Of a stretch of 64,000 nucleotides of DNA, positions 46,766-56,068 are shown piece after piece (the first letter of the stretch is position 1; each line of letters starts with the position of its first letter). The stretch is from Planctomycetota bacterium (GTDB lineage: Bacteria > Planctomycetota > Planctomycetia > Pirellulales > PNKZ01). The DNA is taken from positions 1-64,000 of the forward strand of contig JAFEBQ010000012.1 in NCBI GenBank assembly GCA_018242585.1, in the 5' to 3' direction. The position numbers were made by a program, and so were the translations under genes. The notes below the pieces were generated by a model that worked only from the letters and a program-made list of their open reading frames with translations, was not told the origin of the DNA and searched no databases.

Positions 46766-46911
46766 AAAGTTGCTAGTTGCGTGCTGCTGGTTGCTAGAAA
46801 ATGCAAATCACCAGCAACGAGCCCTTAGGCTTAGCGTTGCCACTTGTTTGCAGTCGGCACGGATGGGCTGGCTGCCTACTAGCAACTAGGCACTAGCAAC
46901 CAGCAACTTTT
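46766..46911. repeat. Imperfect inverted repeat between convergent genes
   Basis: AAAAGTTGCTAGTTGC and nearby words on the left (46766-46797) are matched by reversed copies such as GGTTGCTAG's complement and AACCAGCAACTTTT on the right (46879-46911). The right arm runs up to the stop codon of the TIM-barrel gene. The repeat can form a long hairpin flanked by A- and T-runs, so it may act as a bidirectional terminator for the two convergent genes. Confidence 0.7.
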
Positions 46912-47879
46912 CATCCGAATACCTCTTTCATCTCGTCGATGATTCGCGGCACGGTCTCGCGCGGGTCTTCTTTCTCTTCGTATTCCAGTACGACGAAGCC
47001 CCGATAGTTGCAAGTGCGCAGAATCTGCGCTAGGCGCTTCAGATCGGTCGCCTCGGGCTTGGCCCCCGGGCGGTGGACGGTCATCTTGATTTGGACGTTG
47101 ATCGCGTGTGGGGCGATCTTGGCCAGGTCGCGGTAAGGATCGTCGCTGGCGAAGTTGCCCGAGTCGAGATTCACGCCGAACCAGGGGCTCTTCACGTCGC
47201 GCGCAAGGCGCAGCAACCCTTCGGCCTCGGTCGTCAAGCCGCCATGATTCTCTAGCGCCAGAAAGACGCCGTGCTTGCCAGCGTAGTCGCACGCCTCTTC
47301 AAAGCCTTCGACCGCCAGGCGGTGCGCAGTTTCGACGTTGGCTGCGGTCTCATCGGGTGTTTTGCCCGGCAGCGCTTTGCCCGAGAAGACGCGAATGACC
47401 GGCGCGCCCATTGTCTCGGCATAGTCGATCCAGCGCTTGGTGTATTCCATTTGGGCCGAGCGTTCTGGTCCCGCCGGCAAGCAGAAGTCGTTAGCGATGG
47501 CCGTGCCGCTGATACTCAACCCTTGGCGGAAGGCCAGTTGCTTGAGACCCAGCAGGTATTCGCGCGTGATCTCGGCCGGGAAATAATACGAGGTCAACTC
47601 AGTGCCCGCCAGACCCAACTCGCCGCAGTAGCGAATGAAGTCTTCCAGGCTCATCGTGCCGGCGCGAGGCTTCTTGACCCCCGGCTGCTGGGCGTTGGGC
47701 AAGGCGTCGCGAAAGCTGTACGCGGCCAGGCTGAGGCGAAACGCTCTCGGCCGGGGTTCCTTGTACGTCTCGGCCCGCGCGATCCGCGGCGCGGGCAAGT
47801 TCGCGGCCACCCCCAGCGCGGCACCCGAGGCGGCCAGTGCCGAGACTTGAAACAAACGACGGCGATCGAGGCGAGGCAT
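46911..47879 (-). CDS. TAT-exported sugar phosphate isomerase/epimerase-like protein
   Basis: This 322-residue protein is a xylose-isomerase-like TIM barrel. Its N-terminus has a twin-arginine signal (RRRLFQ at residues 6-11, then a hydrophobic segment), so it is probably exported folded. Barrel features include ALENHGG, GVNLDSGNF and the end strand GFVVLEYEEKEDP, which provide the Glu and Asp metal-binding positions seen in this family. These exported epimerases are common in planctomycetes and act on sugars outside the cytoplasm; the exact substrate is not known. Confidence 0.9.
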   Translation of the reverse strand: MPRLDRRRLFQVSALAASGAALGVAANLPAPRIARAETYKEPRPRAFRLSLAAYSFRDALPNAQQPGVKKPRAGTMSLEDFIRYCGELGLAGTELTSYYFPAEITREYLLGLKQLAFRQGLSISGTAIANDFCLPAGPERSAQMEYTKRWIDYAETMGAPVIRVFSGKALPGKTPDETAANVETAHRLAVEGFEEACDYAGKHGVFLALENHGGLTTEAEGLLRLARDVKSPWFGVNLDSGNFASDDPYRDLAKIAPHAINVQIKMTVHRPGAKPEATDLKRLAQILRTCNYRGFVVLEYEEKEDPRETVPRIIDEMKEVFG

Positions 47880-47969
47880 GGGCGTGGGCTCCGGGCGAGG
47901 CGTAGTCAGGAGGGAGATGGCCTGACAATACTGTGCGCCCGAGCGCGAAGCAAGTTTTTGGGGAGCGAT

Positions 47970-48091
47970 TAGCGGTTAGCTATTAGCGATTAGACCGGGG
48001 GGCCGTTGTCAGTTGTCCGTTGTCAGTTGTTAAGACACTGGTGCAGGAGTGCAACTGACAACTGACCACGCTAGCCCCTAGTCTCTAGCCT
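47970..48091. repeat. Inverted-repeat stretch of short repeated words
   Basis: The left part holds TAGCGGTTAGCTATTAGCGATTAG and repeats of GTTGTCAGTTGTC; the right part holds CAACTGACAACTGACCAC and CTAGTCTCTAGCCTC, their approximate reverse. The 16-base word AGCGATTAGCGGTTAG here (47964-47979) reappears inverted at 56515-56530. It lies just downstream of the HTTM gene stop and may terminate that transcript. Confidence 0.7.
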
Positions 48092-49057
48092 CTAACTGCT
48101 CTTCCCACACACCATCCGCCACTGGTCGGCCGACACGAACGCCAACGTGGCCGCGATCATTGCCAGGCCAAACGTGAACAGCCCGCTGACCAGCGCCAAC
48201 AGCACCCAGAGCACCACCCCCACGACCAGCCAGAGCGGCCGGGTCAATGGGTGCCAGATGGCCAAGGGGAAAGTCAATTCGTAAACAATTTGGGCGTGCG
48301 TCCAGAGATTGATCAAATACCGGCCCAGCGGTGGACTGGTTTGTGCGGCCAGCGAGGTCAAATCGAACACGCCGCCGTTGCTGTTCAACGACAGCCACCA
48401 GAATGCCGTCCCGTTCCACCAGGCGTCGCCGAACATTTTGGCCATGACCATCATCACGAACACCAGCGTCAAGTGAACCTGGATCAGGTTCAACGCGATG
48501 TTGGCACTGACCGACGGCTTGACCGGCACACGTCCCGAGCGATCGCGCCACCAGGCGTCGAACGACAGATACGCCCCCGACGGCCCGACACAGATGTACA
48601 ACATCAGCAAGTTCAACATCATCTCGAACGGCGAGACGACAACGAACATGCGATGCGAATACGAGATCATCGTGGCCGCGGCCAGCACCGACGTTACCCG
48701 GCTAAACACCCCCAGCGTGTAAAGGGCCACGACAGCGACGCTTAGATAGTGAATCGTGCGGAGCGACCGGGCATCGGCGGCGTAGTCGAGCACCGAGAAC
48801 CGATACGCCCCGCCGTAGTCGGCGTCGCGAAAACCTTCCATCTGCCGCGCCAGGTCCAAGGGGAGCATCCCCTGACGGCCAATCAGCCGATCGAGGTCCG
48901 GCGTCAGTGTGAGCAGCGCATAGGTAGCCAACAAGCCGGTAAACACACGCAGCACGCCAAGCGGCAATGGGTCCACCGCCGTGAACCAGAGTCGGTTCCA
49001 GGTTTGCCCCATTTGATCGAACAGCGCGTTGAAATAGCCGCGAGCGAGCGAAAGCAT
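48092..49057 (-). CDS. HTTM domain membrane protein
   Basis: This 321-residue integral membrane protein matches the HTTM (horizontally transferred transmembrane) family related to vitamin-K-dependent gamma-carboxylase. About eight hydrophobic segments are present, with the family segments LGVLRVFTGLLA, SYSHRMFVVVSPFEMMLNL and MAKMFGDAWWNGTAFWW. Its biochemical role in bacteria is not established. It starts 15 bases after the stop of the upstream hypothetical protein, so the pair forms an operon. No carboxylation substrate with a Glu-rich region is evident nearby. Confidence 0.9.
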   Translation of the reverse strand: MLSLARGYFNALFDQMGQTWNRLWFTAVDPLPLGVLRVFTGLLATYALLTLTPDLDRLIGRQGMLPLDLARQMEGFRDADYGGAYRFSVLDYAADARSLRTIHYLSVAVVALYTLGVFSRVTSVLAAATMISYSHRMFVVVSPFEMMLNLLMLYICVGPSGAYLSFDAWWRDRSGRVPVKPSVSANIALNLIQVHLTLVFVMMVMAKMFGDAWWNGTAFWWLSLNSNGGVFDLTSLAAQTSPPLGRYLINLWTHAQIVYELTFPLAIWHPLTRPLWLVVGVVLWVLLALVSGLFTFGLAMIAATLAFVSADQWRMVCGKSS

Positions 49058-49072
49058 GGCGGACCAGTCTCC

Positions 49073-49732
49073 TTACTTCTCGGCCTTGGGGGCCACTTCG
49101 GCGGCCGATTCGATCTTGAACAGGTCGACCTGCGAGCGATTGTCCGGATCGACCAAGATCCGCGCTTCGTACGCCGTGCGGACTTGGGGCGCGGGGGGCA
49201 CGAACGGATCGTTGCCGATCGGTCCCCGTTGCCGCCAGCGGACGCTTAGCTTACCCCCGGTAGCGCCCGTCTCGTTGACGAGCGCGCGAGCCAAGGTGCG
49301 TGGGAAGGCACTTTCCAAAACCTGGTGCTGGGCAAAGGCCCAATTCACCGATTGAAAGGCCAGCCGCTCGTAGCGGCGCGAACGGAGCCGCGAGCGGATG
49401 TTCTCGGGCGGGACCACTTCGTTGCGCGTCGAGCCGTCGGGCATGGTCAACTCGAAGTCGACCCAGCATTGCGTGTCGGCGTCGGGCGCGTCGCTGGGGG
49501 TGTACGTGTAGGTGAACGCATACGAGAAATCGAGCAGCAGCGTTTGCAGATAGGCGCGCAAGCCGGGCACCTGCCGCCGCAGGCCGTCTTCCAGCAGCGA
49601 CGCTACCTGGTTCGAGGTCATGCCGACCACGATGCAAAACAGGTGCAGAAAGAGAAGCAAGCTGGCCACCGTACGCGCGCCGGGCGAAAGCCCCAGCGTC
49701 GGCGCGGACGCGCTTTGAGTCGGTCGATCCAT
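49073..49732 (-). CDS. Membrane-anchored hypothetical protein paired with HTTM
   Basis: This 219-residue protein has one membrane helix near residues 20-37 (ASLLLFLHLFCIVVG) and a periplasmic domain of about 180 residues without recognised similarity. The ATG at 49732 is preferred because a GCAGGAGG site lies six bases upstream. The C-terminal segment DPFVPPAPQVRTAYEA precedes a short lysine-rich end. The gene is 15 bases upstream of the HTTM gene, and the pairing suggests the two act together, possibly as an accessory subunit or substrate carrier. Confidence 0.78.
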   Translation of the reverse strand: MDRPTQSASAPTLGLSPGARTVASLLLFLHLFCIVVGMTSNQVASLLEDGLRRQVPGLRAYLQTLLLDFSYAFTYTYTPSDAPDADTQCWVDFELTMPDGSTRNEVVPPENIRSRLRSRRYERLAFQSVNWAFAQHQVLESAFPRTLARALVNETGATGGKLSVRWRQRGPIGNDPFVPPAPQVRTAYEARILVDPDNRSQVDLFKIESAAEVAPKAEK

Positions 49733-50169
49733 CCATGCCTCCTGCAATGGCCACGCGAGCGCGAACGGCCCGGTGGGTGAAAGACATCCTTGGCGCGCAA
49801 CGTCTGCCGACCGATCAGCGCCAGGCAACGAAGGCGCCCCGCGCACGATAGGCCGCCGCCCGCTGCGTCTTGTTTCCAGGGAGTTCATCGGCCCAGGCTA
49901 GCGCGGCCGACGAGTCCGCCTCGCGGTTTAACAGTTGTGCCGAGTGAAGCGGGTGCCTGCGCCGCACGAATTTGCCGGTCGGAAGCCGGTCCAGTTCAGC
50001 TAGCAGCACTCGGTGGCAACTGAGCGATCGGCCCGAAAGACTTGCGGCATCATGGCTTGCAACGTGGCGATGAAAACCTACAATGGCTCGGTGCAATTGG
50101 CCGATATGATTAGTCGGCCTCGTTCCATTTTGCCCAAGCGGCAGATTGAACGCCGCAGGTAATCGACCC
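49733..50169. other. Gap upstream of tRNA-Ser and hypothetical protein
   Basis: This 437-base stretch lies between a reverse-strand gene start and tRNA-Ser. It should hold the promoter of the 49073-49732 gene and that of the tRNA. No gene, repeat or recognisable promoter pair was identified. Confidence 0.45.
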
Positions 50170-50258
50170 GGAGAGGTGGCTGAGTGGTCGAAAGCGCCGG
50201 TTTGCTAAACCGGTGTACGGGTCAAACTGTACCATGGGTTCGAATCCCATCCTCTCCG
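50170..50258 (+). tRNA. tRNA-Ser (anticodon GCU)
   Basis: The 89-base sequence folds into a class II tRNA. The acceptor stem GGAGAGG (50170-50176) pairs with CCTCTCC (50251-50257), with discriminator G at 50258. The anticodon stem CCGGT/ACCGG encloses the loop TTGCTAA with anticodon GCT at 50204-50206, which reads AGC/AGU serine codons. A long variable arm and a GGTTCGAATCC T-arm follow. CCA is not encoded. Confidence 0.96.
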
Positions 50259-50269
50259 CTTCAAAAGAG

Positions 50270-50314
50270 ACACGGCTCGCAAGTGCTTTTTATGTAAGCA
50301 TTTGCGAGCCGTGT
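50270..50314 (+). terminator. Strong hairpin after tRNA-Ser
   Basis: A 17-base arm at 50270-50286 (ACACGGCTCGCAAGTGC) pairs with 50298-50314 with a single G-T mismatch over an 11-base loop, followed by TCGTTTTCG. It begins 12 bases after the tRNA and probably terminates it. The arm is unusually long and perfect for a simple terminator. Confidence 0.7.
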
Positions 50315-50591
50315 TCGTTTTCGTGGCCCCCATTTGTCCAGACGCAAAACTTCAGGGGCCTCCGGCCTCGTTGGAGCGGCGCACATGTTTTCGATTCGAG
50401 CGGACATGGGAAGGCAGCATCGATATTGAAAACTTCCCGCAAAGGCGACGATTCAGTTGGGGTAGCCGCGATCATATTAGCGAGCGCAACGCCCCCATGA
50501 CGCCAAAGAGCCACAAGTTCAGCGAAAGCGTCTGTGTCAGTTGGCAAATAACCGGCGCCATCACGGCAAGTTGTGGCATAGCTGAGTTGGT

Positions 50592-51983
50592 CTAGGCGTC
50601 GAGCGACCAGCCCGTGCGGTACTCGCGTCCTAACATTTTTTCGGCCTCGGGAGCGTTGGGGAACTTCATGTTCTTGGCGTCCCACACCAGCTTGCGTCCG
50701 GCGCGATAGGCGATGCTGCCCAGGTGATTGGCTTCGGTCAGCGGGCCAGCATAGTCGAAGTGGCAGGTCGTGGGGGAGCCGCTCTTGCAAGCCTGCAGCC
50801 ACTCGGCATGGTGGCCAATCGAGTCAGGAATCGACTTGGCCGGCATTTGGAAGGGTGCAAAGTTGGGCAACTGCTTGCCATCGACCAGCAGTTGATACTT
50901 GCTGTAATCGGCCAGCAAACTCCCCTGGTCTCCGATGAACAGCACACCATTCGGCCACTGCGGAATCTTGCCGTCGGTCCACAGCTTGGGCTTCAGCGCG
51001 CCCTGATGCCAGGTCAGCTTCACCGGCGGCAAATCGCCCCGCGGGCCATATTCGTAGGTCGCACTGAAGGAGGCAGGGGCGATTTCCGGATGCGGCGGCG
51101 GGCCGCTGGCGTCGATGGTGCGCGGTGCGTCGAGCTTCAAGGCCCAAAAGGGCAAGTCATTCCAGTGGCTCCCCAAGTCCGACATCGTACCGCTGCCAAA
51201 GTCCCACCAGCGATACCATTTGGGCCCCGGGAAATAGACTTCATGGAACGGGCGCGCGCGAGCAGGCCCGAGCCACAAATCCCAATCCAATTCCGGTGGC
51301 ACGGTCGACGTGTCGGTCGGACGGTCCATGGTCCAGACAATGTCCTTGTTCTTTTCCGCGTCGTCCTGGCTTTGCCAGCCCCAGGCGCGCGAGACCCAAA
51401 CGTGGACCTCGCGCACCGGGCCGAGCGCGCCGCTTTGGACGAATTCGACCACGCGGCGATAGTTCGCCGAGGCGTGCAGCTGGGTTCCCATCTGCGTGGC
51501 CACGCCCGATTGGCGCGCCACTTCGGTTACTTTGCGCGCCTCATGCACGGTCAGCGTGAGCGGCTTTTCGCAATAGACGTGCTTCTTGCGCCGCAAGGCC
51601 GGCAGCGTGGCAAAGGCGTGCGTGTGTTCCGTCGTGCTGACTACGACGGCGTCATAACTCCCCTCGGGGAGCGTCTCGTACAGCTTGCGAAAGTCGCGAA
51701 AGGTTTTGGCCTGCGGGGCGATTTCGAGCGCGCGATTGATTTGATTCGCGTTCACATCGCACAGGGCAACGATGTTCTCGGACTTGACCGAGTTCAAGTT
51801 GCCAAAGCCGCGACCGCCACAGCCGATGACGACCAGATTCAGCTTTTCGTTCAGCGATCGAGCGCTGATGAGTCGCGGCGCGGCAAACAGGGCCGACGCT
51901 CCGGCGGTCGCGGCGCCAAGGAAGCGGCGGCGCGGCATGCCCGAAGCGGGACGGTCGGAACTGTGAGTCACTGGGCGGGACAT
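50592..51983 (-). CDS. TAT-exported Gfo/Idh/MocA family oxidoreductase
   Basis: This 463-residue protein has a twin-arginine signal (PRRRFLGAA at about residues 17-25) followed by an NAD-binding Rossmann domain with [13 protein letters not shown] and the family motif [12 protein letters not shown], including the EKP catalytic lysine. A C-terminal domain with [14 protein letters not shown] (His for substrate) completes the fold. Such exported GFO/IDH/MOCA dehydrogenases are numerous in planctomycetes and act on sugars or cyclitols. The start is the ATG at 51983. The substrate is unknown. Confidence 0.94.
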   Translation of the reverse strand: MSRPVTHSSDRPASGMPRRRFLGAATAGASALFAAPRLISARSLNEKLNLVVIGCGGRGFGNLNSVKSENIVALCDVNANQINRALEIAPQAKTFRDFRKLYETLPEGSYDAVVVSTTEHTHAFATLPALRRKKHVYCEKPLTLTVHEARKVTEVARQSGVATQMGTQLHASANYRRVVEFVQSGALGPVREVHVWVSRAWGWQSQDDAEKNKDIVWTMDRPTDTSTVPPELDWDLWLGPARARPFHEVYFPGPKWYRWWDFGSGTMSDLGSHWNDLPFWALKLDAPRTIDASGPPPHPEIAPASFSATYEYGPRGDLPPVKLTWHQGALKPKLWTDGKIPQWPNGVLFIGDQGSLLADYSKYQLLVDGKQLPNFAPFQMPAKSIPDSIGHHAEWLQACKSGSPTTCHFDYAGPLTEANHLGSIAYRAGRKLVWDAKNMKFPNAPEAEKMLGREYRTGWSLDA

Positions 51984-52581
51984 GTGTACACCTCGTGGAT
52001 GGTCAGGCGGGATGGCCTGAAGCTAACTGCCCCTCGCAAGGAATGCAAATTGGGCAACGACGACCACCAAGCCGAGAAGCTTGACGCCATGACTCGGCGA
52101 TATGGTCCGATTGCCAGCCGATAAAGTTCGTGGGTGGCCGAGAGATCAAAATCAAGTTCGACGTGCAGTTCGAAGGAAACCAAGTTCGATTGGTCAATGA
52201 TCGAAAAGACATCTCGCCGCCTCAGCCCACGGGCCACCATTGATGCTCAGTTGTGGCGATAATAGGCGGTTCATTCCCCGCTAAAGCGTTCGTGTGTCCG
52301 CTTCGGCGCACTTCGCTAGTACGGCCCTTTTCGCCGCAATCGGAGGGGAAATCGAGGCCAAACCTCACTACCTCCTTTTACGAGCCATCGTCGTAAAGCG
52401 ATGACGGCTTTTCTGTTGCGACGTGGGACCACTTTGCGGTCGCGGTTAGGGGCCTGGCGCGGGTCGACGCGCCGAGTGTCGCAACACAAAAAGATAGCGG
52501 AAGAATCCCAACATCGCTGCGCGCCGCAAGTACAATAGGCGGCAACGGAATGCCCGGCTCCAGATTGAATGGGCATCGACC
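51984..52581. other. 598-base divergent gap, no clear gene
   Basis: The gap separates the Gfo/Idh/MocA gene (-) from the secreted hypothetical gene (+). A reverse-strand frame at 51968-52240 (90 codons) overlaps the Gfo start and matches nothing I recognise. A hairpin with AGCCATCGTCG and CGATGACGGCT followed by TTTT lies near 52384-52413 and could be a leader terminator for the forward gene. Promoters for both genes should be here. Confidence 0.45.
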
Positions 52582-54477
52582 ATGGGGCGGCCAACACAGC
52601 ACTCAGTTTCCAATTGCAGCCATGACCACTGGCCATTGCTGGCGGCCATGATTGTTCTCTTGCTCGGGGCGTGTCTTGGCACGAGCGCCTTGTGGGCGCA
52701 AGCGGTCGCAGTCCCGCTAGAGTTGCCGGCCGCAGTGCTGCAAGCCACTCGCGACGCGCTGGCCAAGCCAAGCGCCGGCCAGGTTGCCGCGGCGCGGCAG
52801 CGCATGGCCGACGCATTGAGCGCGGTCGAAGCGCAACTGGCCAAGTATCCCAATGCGGTCAGCCTGGGCCAGGACATGGGGCTGGCATTGCTTCGTGAAG
52901 ACCTGAGCGCCGAGCGTCCGGCGACCGAGCAGCTTGATGCAGCGTACGATCGTCTGCGTCATTCGCGCTGGCAGATGCCCAAAGAGGCCGGCGCCGAATT
53001 GCGCGACGCGGTCACGGATTATGCCGCGGCGCTGCGCCGCGGCTTAGCCAGCGCGAACGAAACCGCGCCGCTGGTCGATCGGATGGACCAGGCGTGGCGT
53101 CAATTTGCCCAGCAGCCGACGGCCGAGCGATTCGACACGGTACGCGAGGCGGTTCAGCAGTTATCACGGCTGGGCGCCGCCGACGCGGTCTTGAGCTGGC
53201 TGGATCTGCATGCTTCGTATCCAAATCAATGGGTGCTCGTCGCCCGGCCTGACCTGGAACGGATGATGAGTCGCCCGATCAAAGTCGATCAACCGGTCGA
53301 CACGGTGTCGCAAGGGGCTCGCATTCGCGGCCGAGTGACCGGCGAAGGAGTGATCTCGGCCTCGCTTCCCCCCAACAGTGAGAACAGCGAGTTGCACGTC
53401 CATTTCTCGGGCACGGCCACAGAGCGATTCAACCTGACCAAGGGGATCGCCAGCATCAACGTCAACGGCACTACCCAGTTGCAAGGTCACCAGCCGTACC
53501 AACTGTCGGCGGGCGTGCTGGGCGAGAGCAAGCCCGACATTCGTCTGGGAATGCAATTGCGGACGGGGCGCGTGAGTCTGGCCATTCGATCGTGCGTGGT
53601 CCGCGCCATTGCCGAGCCGATTGCCCAGCGAATTGCCCAGCGCAAGCTCGCCGAGAAGCAACCCGAACTGAGACGCTACGCCACCAAGGCGATTGCCGAT
53701 CGCGTCGACTTGGAGACCCGCGGCATGGTGCTTCAACTCAATCGCTTGGCCGCGTTGACGGTGTGGAACCCGCTGAACGATTTGACCGTCATCGGCCGCC
53801 CGCGATTCCAGACGACGGATCGCGAACTGATCGTCTCGACGCGCTTTGTCACGCCAACGCGCGGTGGCGCGCCCACGCTTCCGCCCGAACTTCCGGCCGG
53901 CGACTATGGGCGGATCGCGCAACTGCACGAATCGTCGATCGACAACACATCCAACACGATCGCCAGGCGCGACCTGACCGAATCGTTGGTACATGAAACC
54001 TTGTTCGACATGATCGGGTTGCAGGAGCCCGAGACGACGACGGGGCCGCGCATGCCATCAACACTGCGGCTGGCGAGTCGTGATCCCGTGCGCGCGCGGT
54101 TTCGCCAAGAAACCGCCACGGCTCGCTGGAATATCCAGGGTTATCAGCAAGGAACGGCCGCCTTCGTCAGCGCGCCATGCACGATCCGCGCGGAATACAC
54201 GGTGCGGCTTGTCGACGGCCAATTGAAGCTCGAACGGAGCGCGCTGTCGATCGAACCTGGCGACGCTGCCTACGCGGCCGAGGTGCGAGGCGTCAGCGAG
54301 CGATTCTTTCCGGCGACGCTCGCTTCTCGACCGAAAGCCGGCGGCTCGTCAAGTGCGAGCCACACGCGGATGAGTTATGTCAAGTGTGATAATGGCTGGC
54401 TCAGCCTGGGCTGGGAACGCGAGCACACCGATCAGCCGTTGGCCCAAGCCGAAGCCACCTCGACTTCCTCTAGATAG
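52582..54477 (+). CDS. Secreted hypothetical protein
   Basis: This 631-residue protein has an N-terminal hydrophobic segment (about 18-38) ending ALWAQA, consistent with a signal peptide. Residues about 50-200 are predicted helical; the rest is strand-rich. No known family motif was found. Many planctomycete genomes encode such large secreted proteins of unknown role. The ATG at 52582 is used. It lies 16 bases upstream of the patatin-like gene in the same direction, so they probably form an operon; a shared extracellular function is an inference. Confidence 0.82.
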   Translation: MGRPTQHSVSNCSHDHWPLLAAMIVLLLGACLGTSALWAQAVAVPLELPAAVLQATRDALAKPSAGQVAAARQRMADALSAVEAQLAKYPNAVSLGQDMGLALLREDLSAERPATEQLDAAYDRLRHSRWQMPKEAGAELRDAVTDYAAALRRGLASANETAPLVDRMDQAWRQFAQQPTAERFDTVREAVQQLSRLGAADAVLSWLDLHASYPNQWVLVARPDLERMMSRPIKVDQPVDTVSQGARIRGRVTGEGVISASLPPNSENSELHVHFSGTATERFNLTKGIASINVNGTTQLQGHQPYQLSAGVLGESKPDIRLGMQLRTGRVSLAIRSCVVRAIAEPIAQRIAQRKLAEKQPELRRYATKAIADRVDLETRGMVLQLNRLAALTVWNPLNDLTVIGRPRFQTTDRELIVSTRFVTPTRGGAPTLPPELPAGDYGRIAQLHESSIDNTSNTIARRDLTESLVHETLFDMIGLQEPETTTGPRMPSTLRLASRDPVRARFRQETATARWNIQGYQQGTAAFVSAPCTIRAEYTVRLVDGQLKLERSALSIEPGDAAYAAEVRGVSERFFPATLASRPKAGGSSSASHTRMSYVKCDNGWLSLGWEREHTDQPLAQAEATSTSSR

Positions 54478-54493
54478 CGACAGCGAGGACTCC

Positions 54494-55915
54494 ATGAAGC
54501 GATGCCTGGGAGTCGTCAGCCTGTGCGTGATCGCTGGCGTGGCGCTATTGCCTCGTCCGACCGGCGCCGCCGAGCCGCTGTCGCCCGAGCTGCAGCAGCG
54601 ATTTCGCGACGCGGCGTTATTCGTCCACTTTCAGGGCAAAGGCTCCTGCTTGCCCTACGACGGCGGCGTAATCAAAGAAGCGTCGCGCCGCATTCCGGCG
54701 CTGGTCGAAAACCGCGTGGTCATCGGCGGCAATTCCAGCGGCTCGTTGCTGGCGATCTACTTTGCCGTCCATGGCTTCGCGCCGCGGAGCGTCTCGTATG
54801 CCGAATACCGCCTCAAACGCGGCGACGTGGCCGCGGTTCGCAAGGCGGAAAGTTCGTCGGTCAAAATGGTAAAACTGCTCCGCAAACAGCCGACCGAAGT
54901 GTCGATGTTCACCGCCATGCGCGAGTTCGTCGGCTTTGCCTTGGGGGTCGATGACTGGCGCTCCGCGCGCTCGTTCGGCGACATCGCCCGGCGCAGCAAG
55001 GCGCGGCTGCAACTGCCGGTCGTCATCATTGCCGCCAACAAGGAGGTCATCGACAATCGCGTGCCAGGATCCGATTTTGACGCCCGCGGCCACAAGGTGT
55101 TCGACGCGCGCAACTTCTCGGTGTCGTGGAAGGCGGATGTTTACGAGTACTACCGCCAACATCCGGCGCAATTTGAACGAGACCATCCGAACCTGCGGCT
55201 GGGTGCGACGGCTTACATCGGCAAGGCATGCACGATGTTCGTCGACCCCATGATGTACGCGCTGTTGAGCCAGATTCCGGCCGCGGAACGATTGGGCGAT
55301 TTGCGGTTGATCACGACGCCCGACGATATGGCGATGGCCATCGAAGCCTCGGTGGCCGAGCCCACCTATTTCGATCCCGTGGCCGAACGATCACCGGACA
55401 GACTGCTGGTCGATGACACCTGGGGAAATCTGGGCAATTCCAAACGGCGGATCTATTGCGGCGGCTTTACGATGACGATGGCGGCGCAGGACCAACGGCG
55501 CATGCTGCCGGGGCTGCGCGTGCTGGGCACCGGTTGGTCGCAAACTCCGGCCCCGGGGCGTAGCCTGCTGAAGAGTTGGTATTTGCTTGACATGGAACCG
55601 GTGTCCGAACTCAACTCCTGGTGGGCCGACATGGAGATCACACCAGCCCACGACGACCAGGTGCGACTCGACAAGCACACGCTATCGAACGAAGAGGAGT
55701 TCCGGCTGGGAGAAGAAACGGCCGCGCGCTACTTCGACAAGGATCACAGTCGGTCCCGCTTCGTCCGCCGGCCCGACTACCATTATCCCGCTACCGCGGC
55801 CATCTGGCCCGAGCAGCTTCCCGTGGACATGTTCTTGGACGCGAGCGAAAAGGGGCCGCGGGCCGAACTTAAGACCTGGCGCGGAATGGGGCCATTGTTG
55901 GCGAGGCCACAATGA
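54494..55915 (+). CDS. Secreted patatin-like (pectin acetylesterase-like?) hydrolase
   Basis: This 473-residue protein starts at the ATG at 54494, where a signal peptide (residues 1-25) begins. Its N-terminal region has HFQGKGSCLPYDGGVIKEA and then IGGNSSGSLLAIYF, with the nucleophile elbow G-N-S-S-G placing Ser81 as the likely catalytic serine. This arrangement fits patatin-like lipid acyl hydrolases; the segment DDTWGNLGN further on could supply the Asp of a Ser-Asp dyad. Pectin acetylesterase-type hydrolases, which share a GNSSGS-like elbow, are an alternative. It follows the secreted hypothetical protein closely. Confidence 0.7.
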   Translation: MKRCLGVVSLCVIAGVALLPRPTGAAEPLSPELQQRFRDAALFVHFQGKGSCLPYDGGVIKEASRRIPALVENRVVIGGNSSGSLLAIYFAVHGFAPRSVSYAEYRLKRGDVAAVRKAESSSVKMVKLLRKQPTEVSMFTAMREFVGFALGVDDWRSARSFGDIARRSKARLQLPVVIIAANKEVIDNRVPGSDFDARGHKVFDARNFSVSWKADVYEYYRQHPAQFERDHPNLRLGATAYIGKACTMFVDPMMYALLSQIPAAERLGDLRLITTPDDMAMAIEASVAEPTYFDPVAERSPDRLLVDDTWGNLGNSKRRIYCGGFTMTMAAQDQRRMLPGLRVLGTGWSQTPAPGRSLLKSWYLLDMEPVSELNSWWADMEITPAHDDQVRLDKHTLSNEEEFRLGEETAARYFDKDHSRSRFVRRPDYHYPATAAIWPEQLPVDMFLDASEKGPRAELKTWRGMGPLLARPQ

Positions 55916-56068
55916 TGAAAAGGCCGATGCGATTCCACAGCAGGCGTTGTCCGTTTGCCTGGCGGCAATGACAGCACGTCACCACGAGCCATCATTCAGC
56001 GTGCCTTTGTCCTGACGCGGCGAAGTTGCAATTGCTAGCTTCTTGGTGGAACGATATTCTCCGCCGCC

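Noticed and set aside
50259-50591. Possible integration remnant next to tRNA-Ser
   Set aside because: No integrase motif or repeated tRNA end was found, so there is no support for an inserted element.
50724-52124. 466-codon forward frame opposite the Gfo/Idh/MocA gene
   Set aside because: The reverse strand holds a TAT signal and full oxidoreductase motifs; the forward frame is a shadow.
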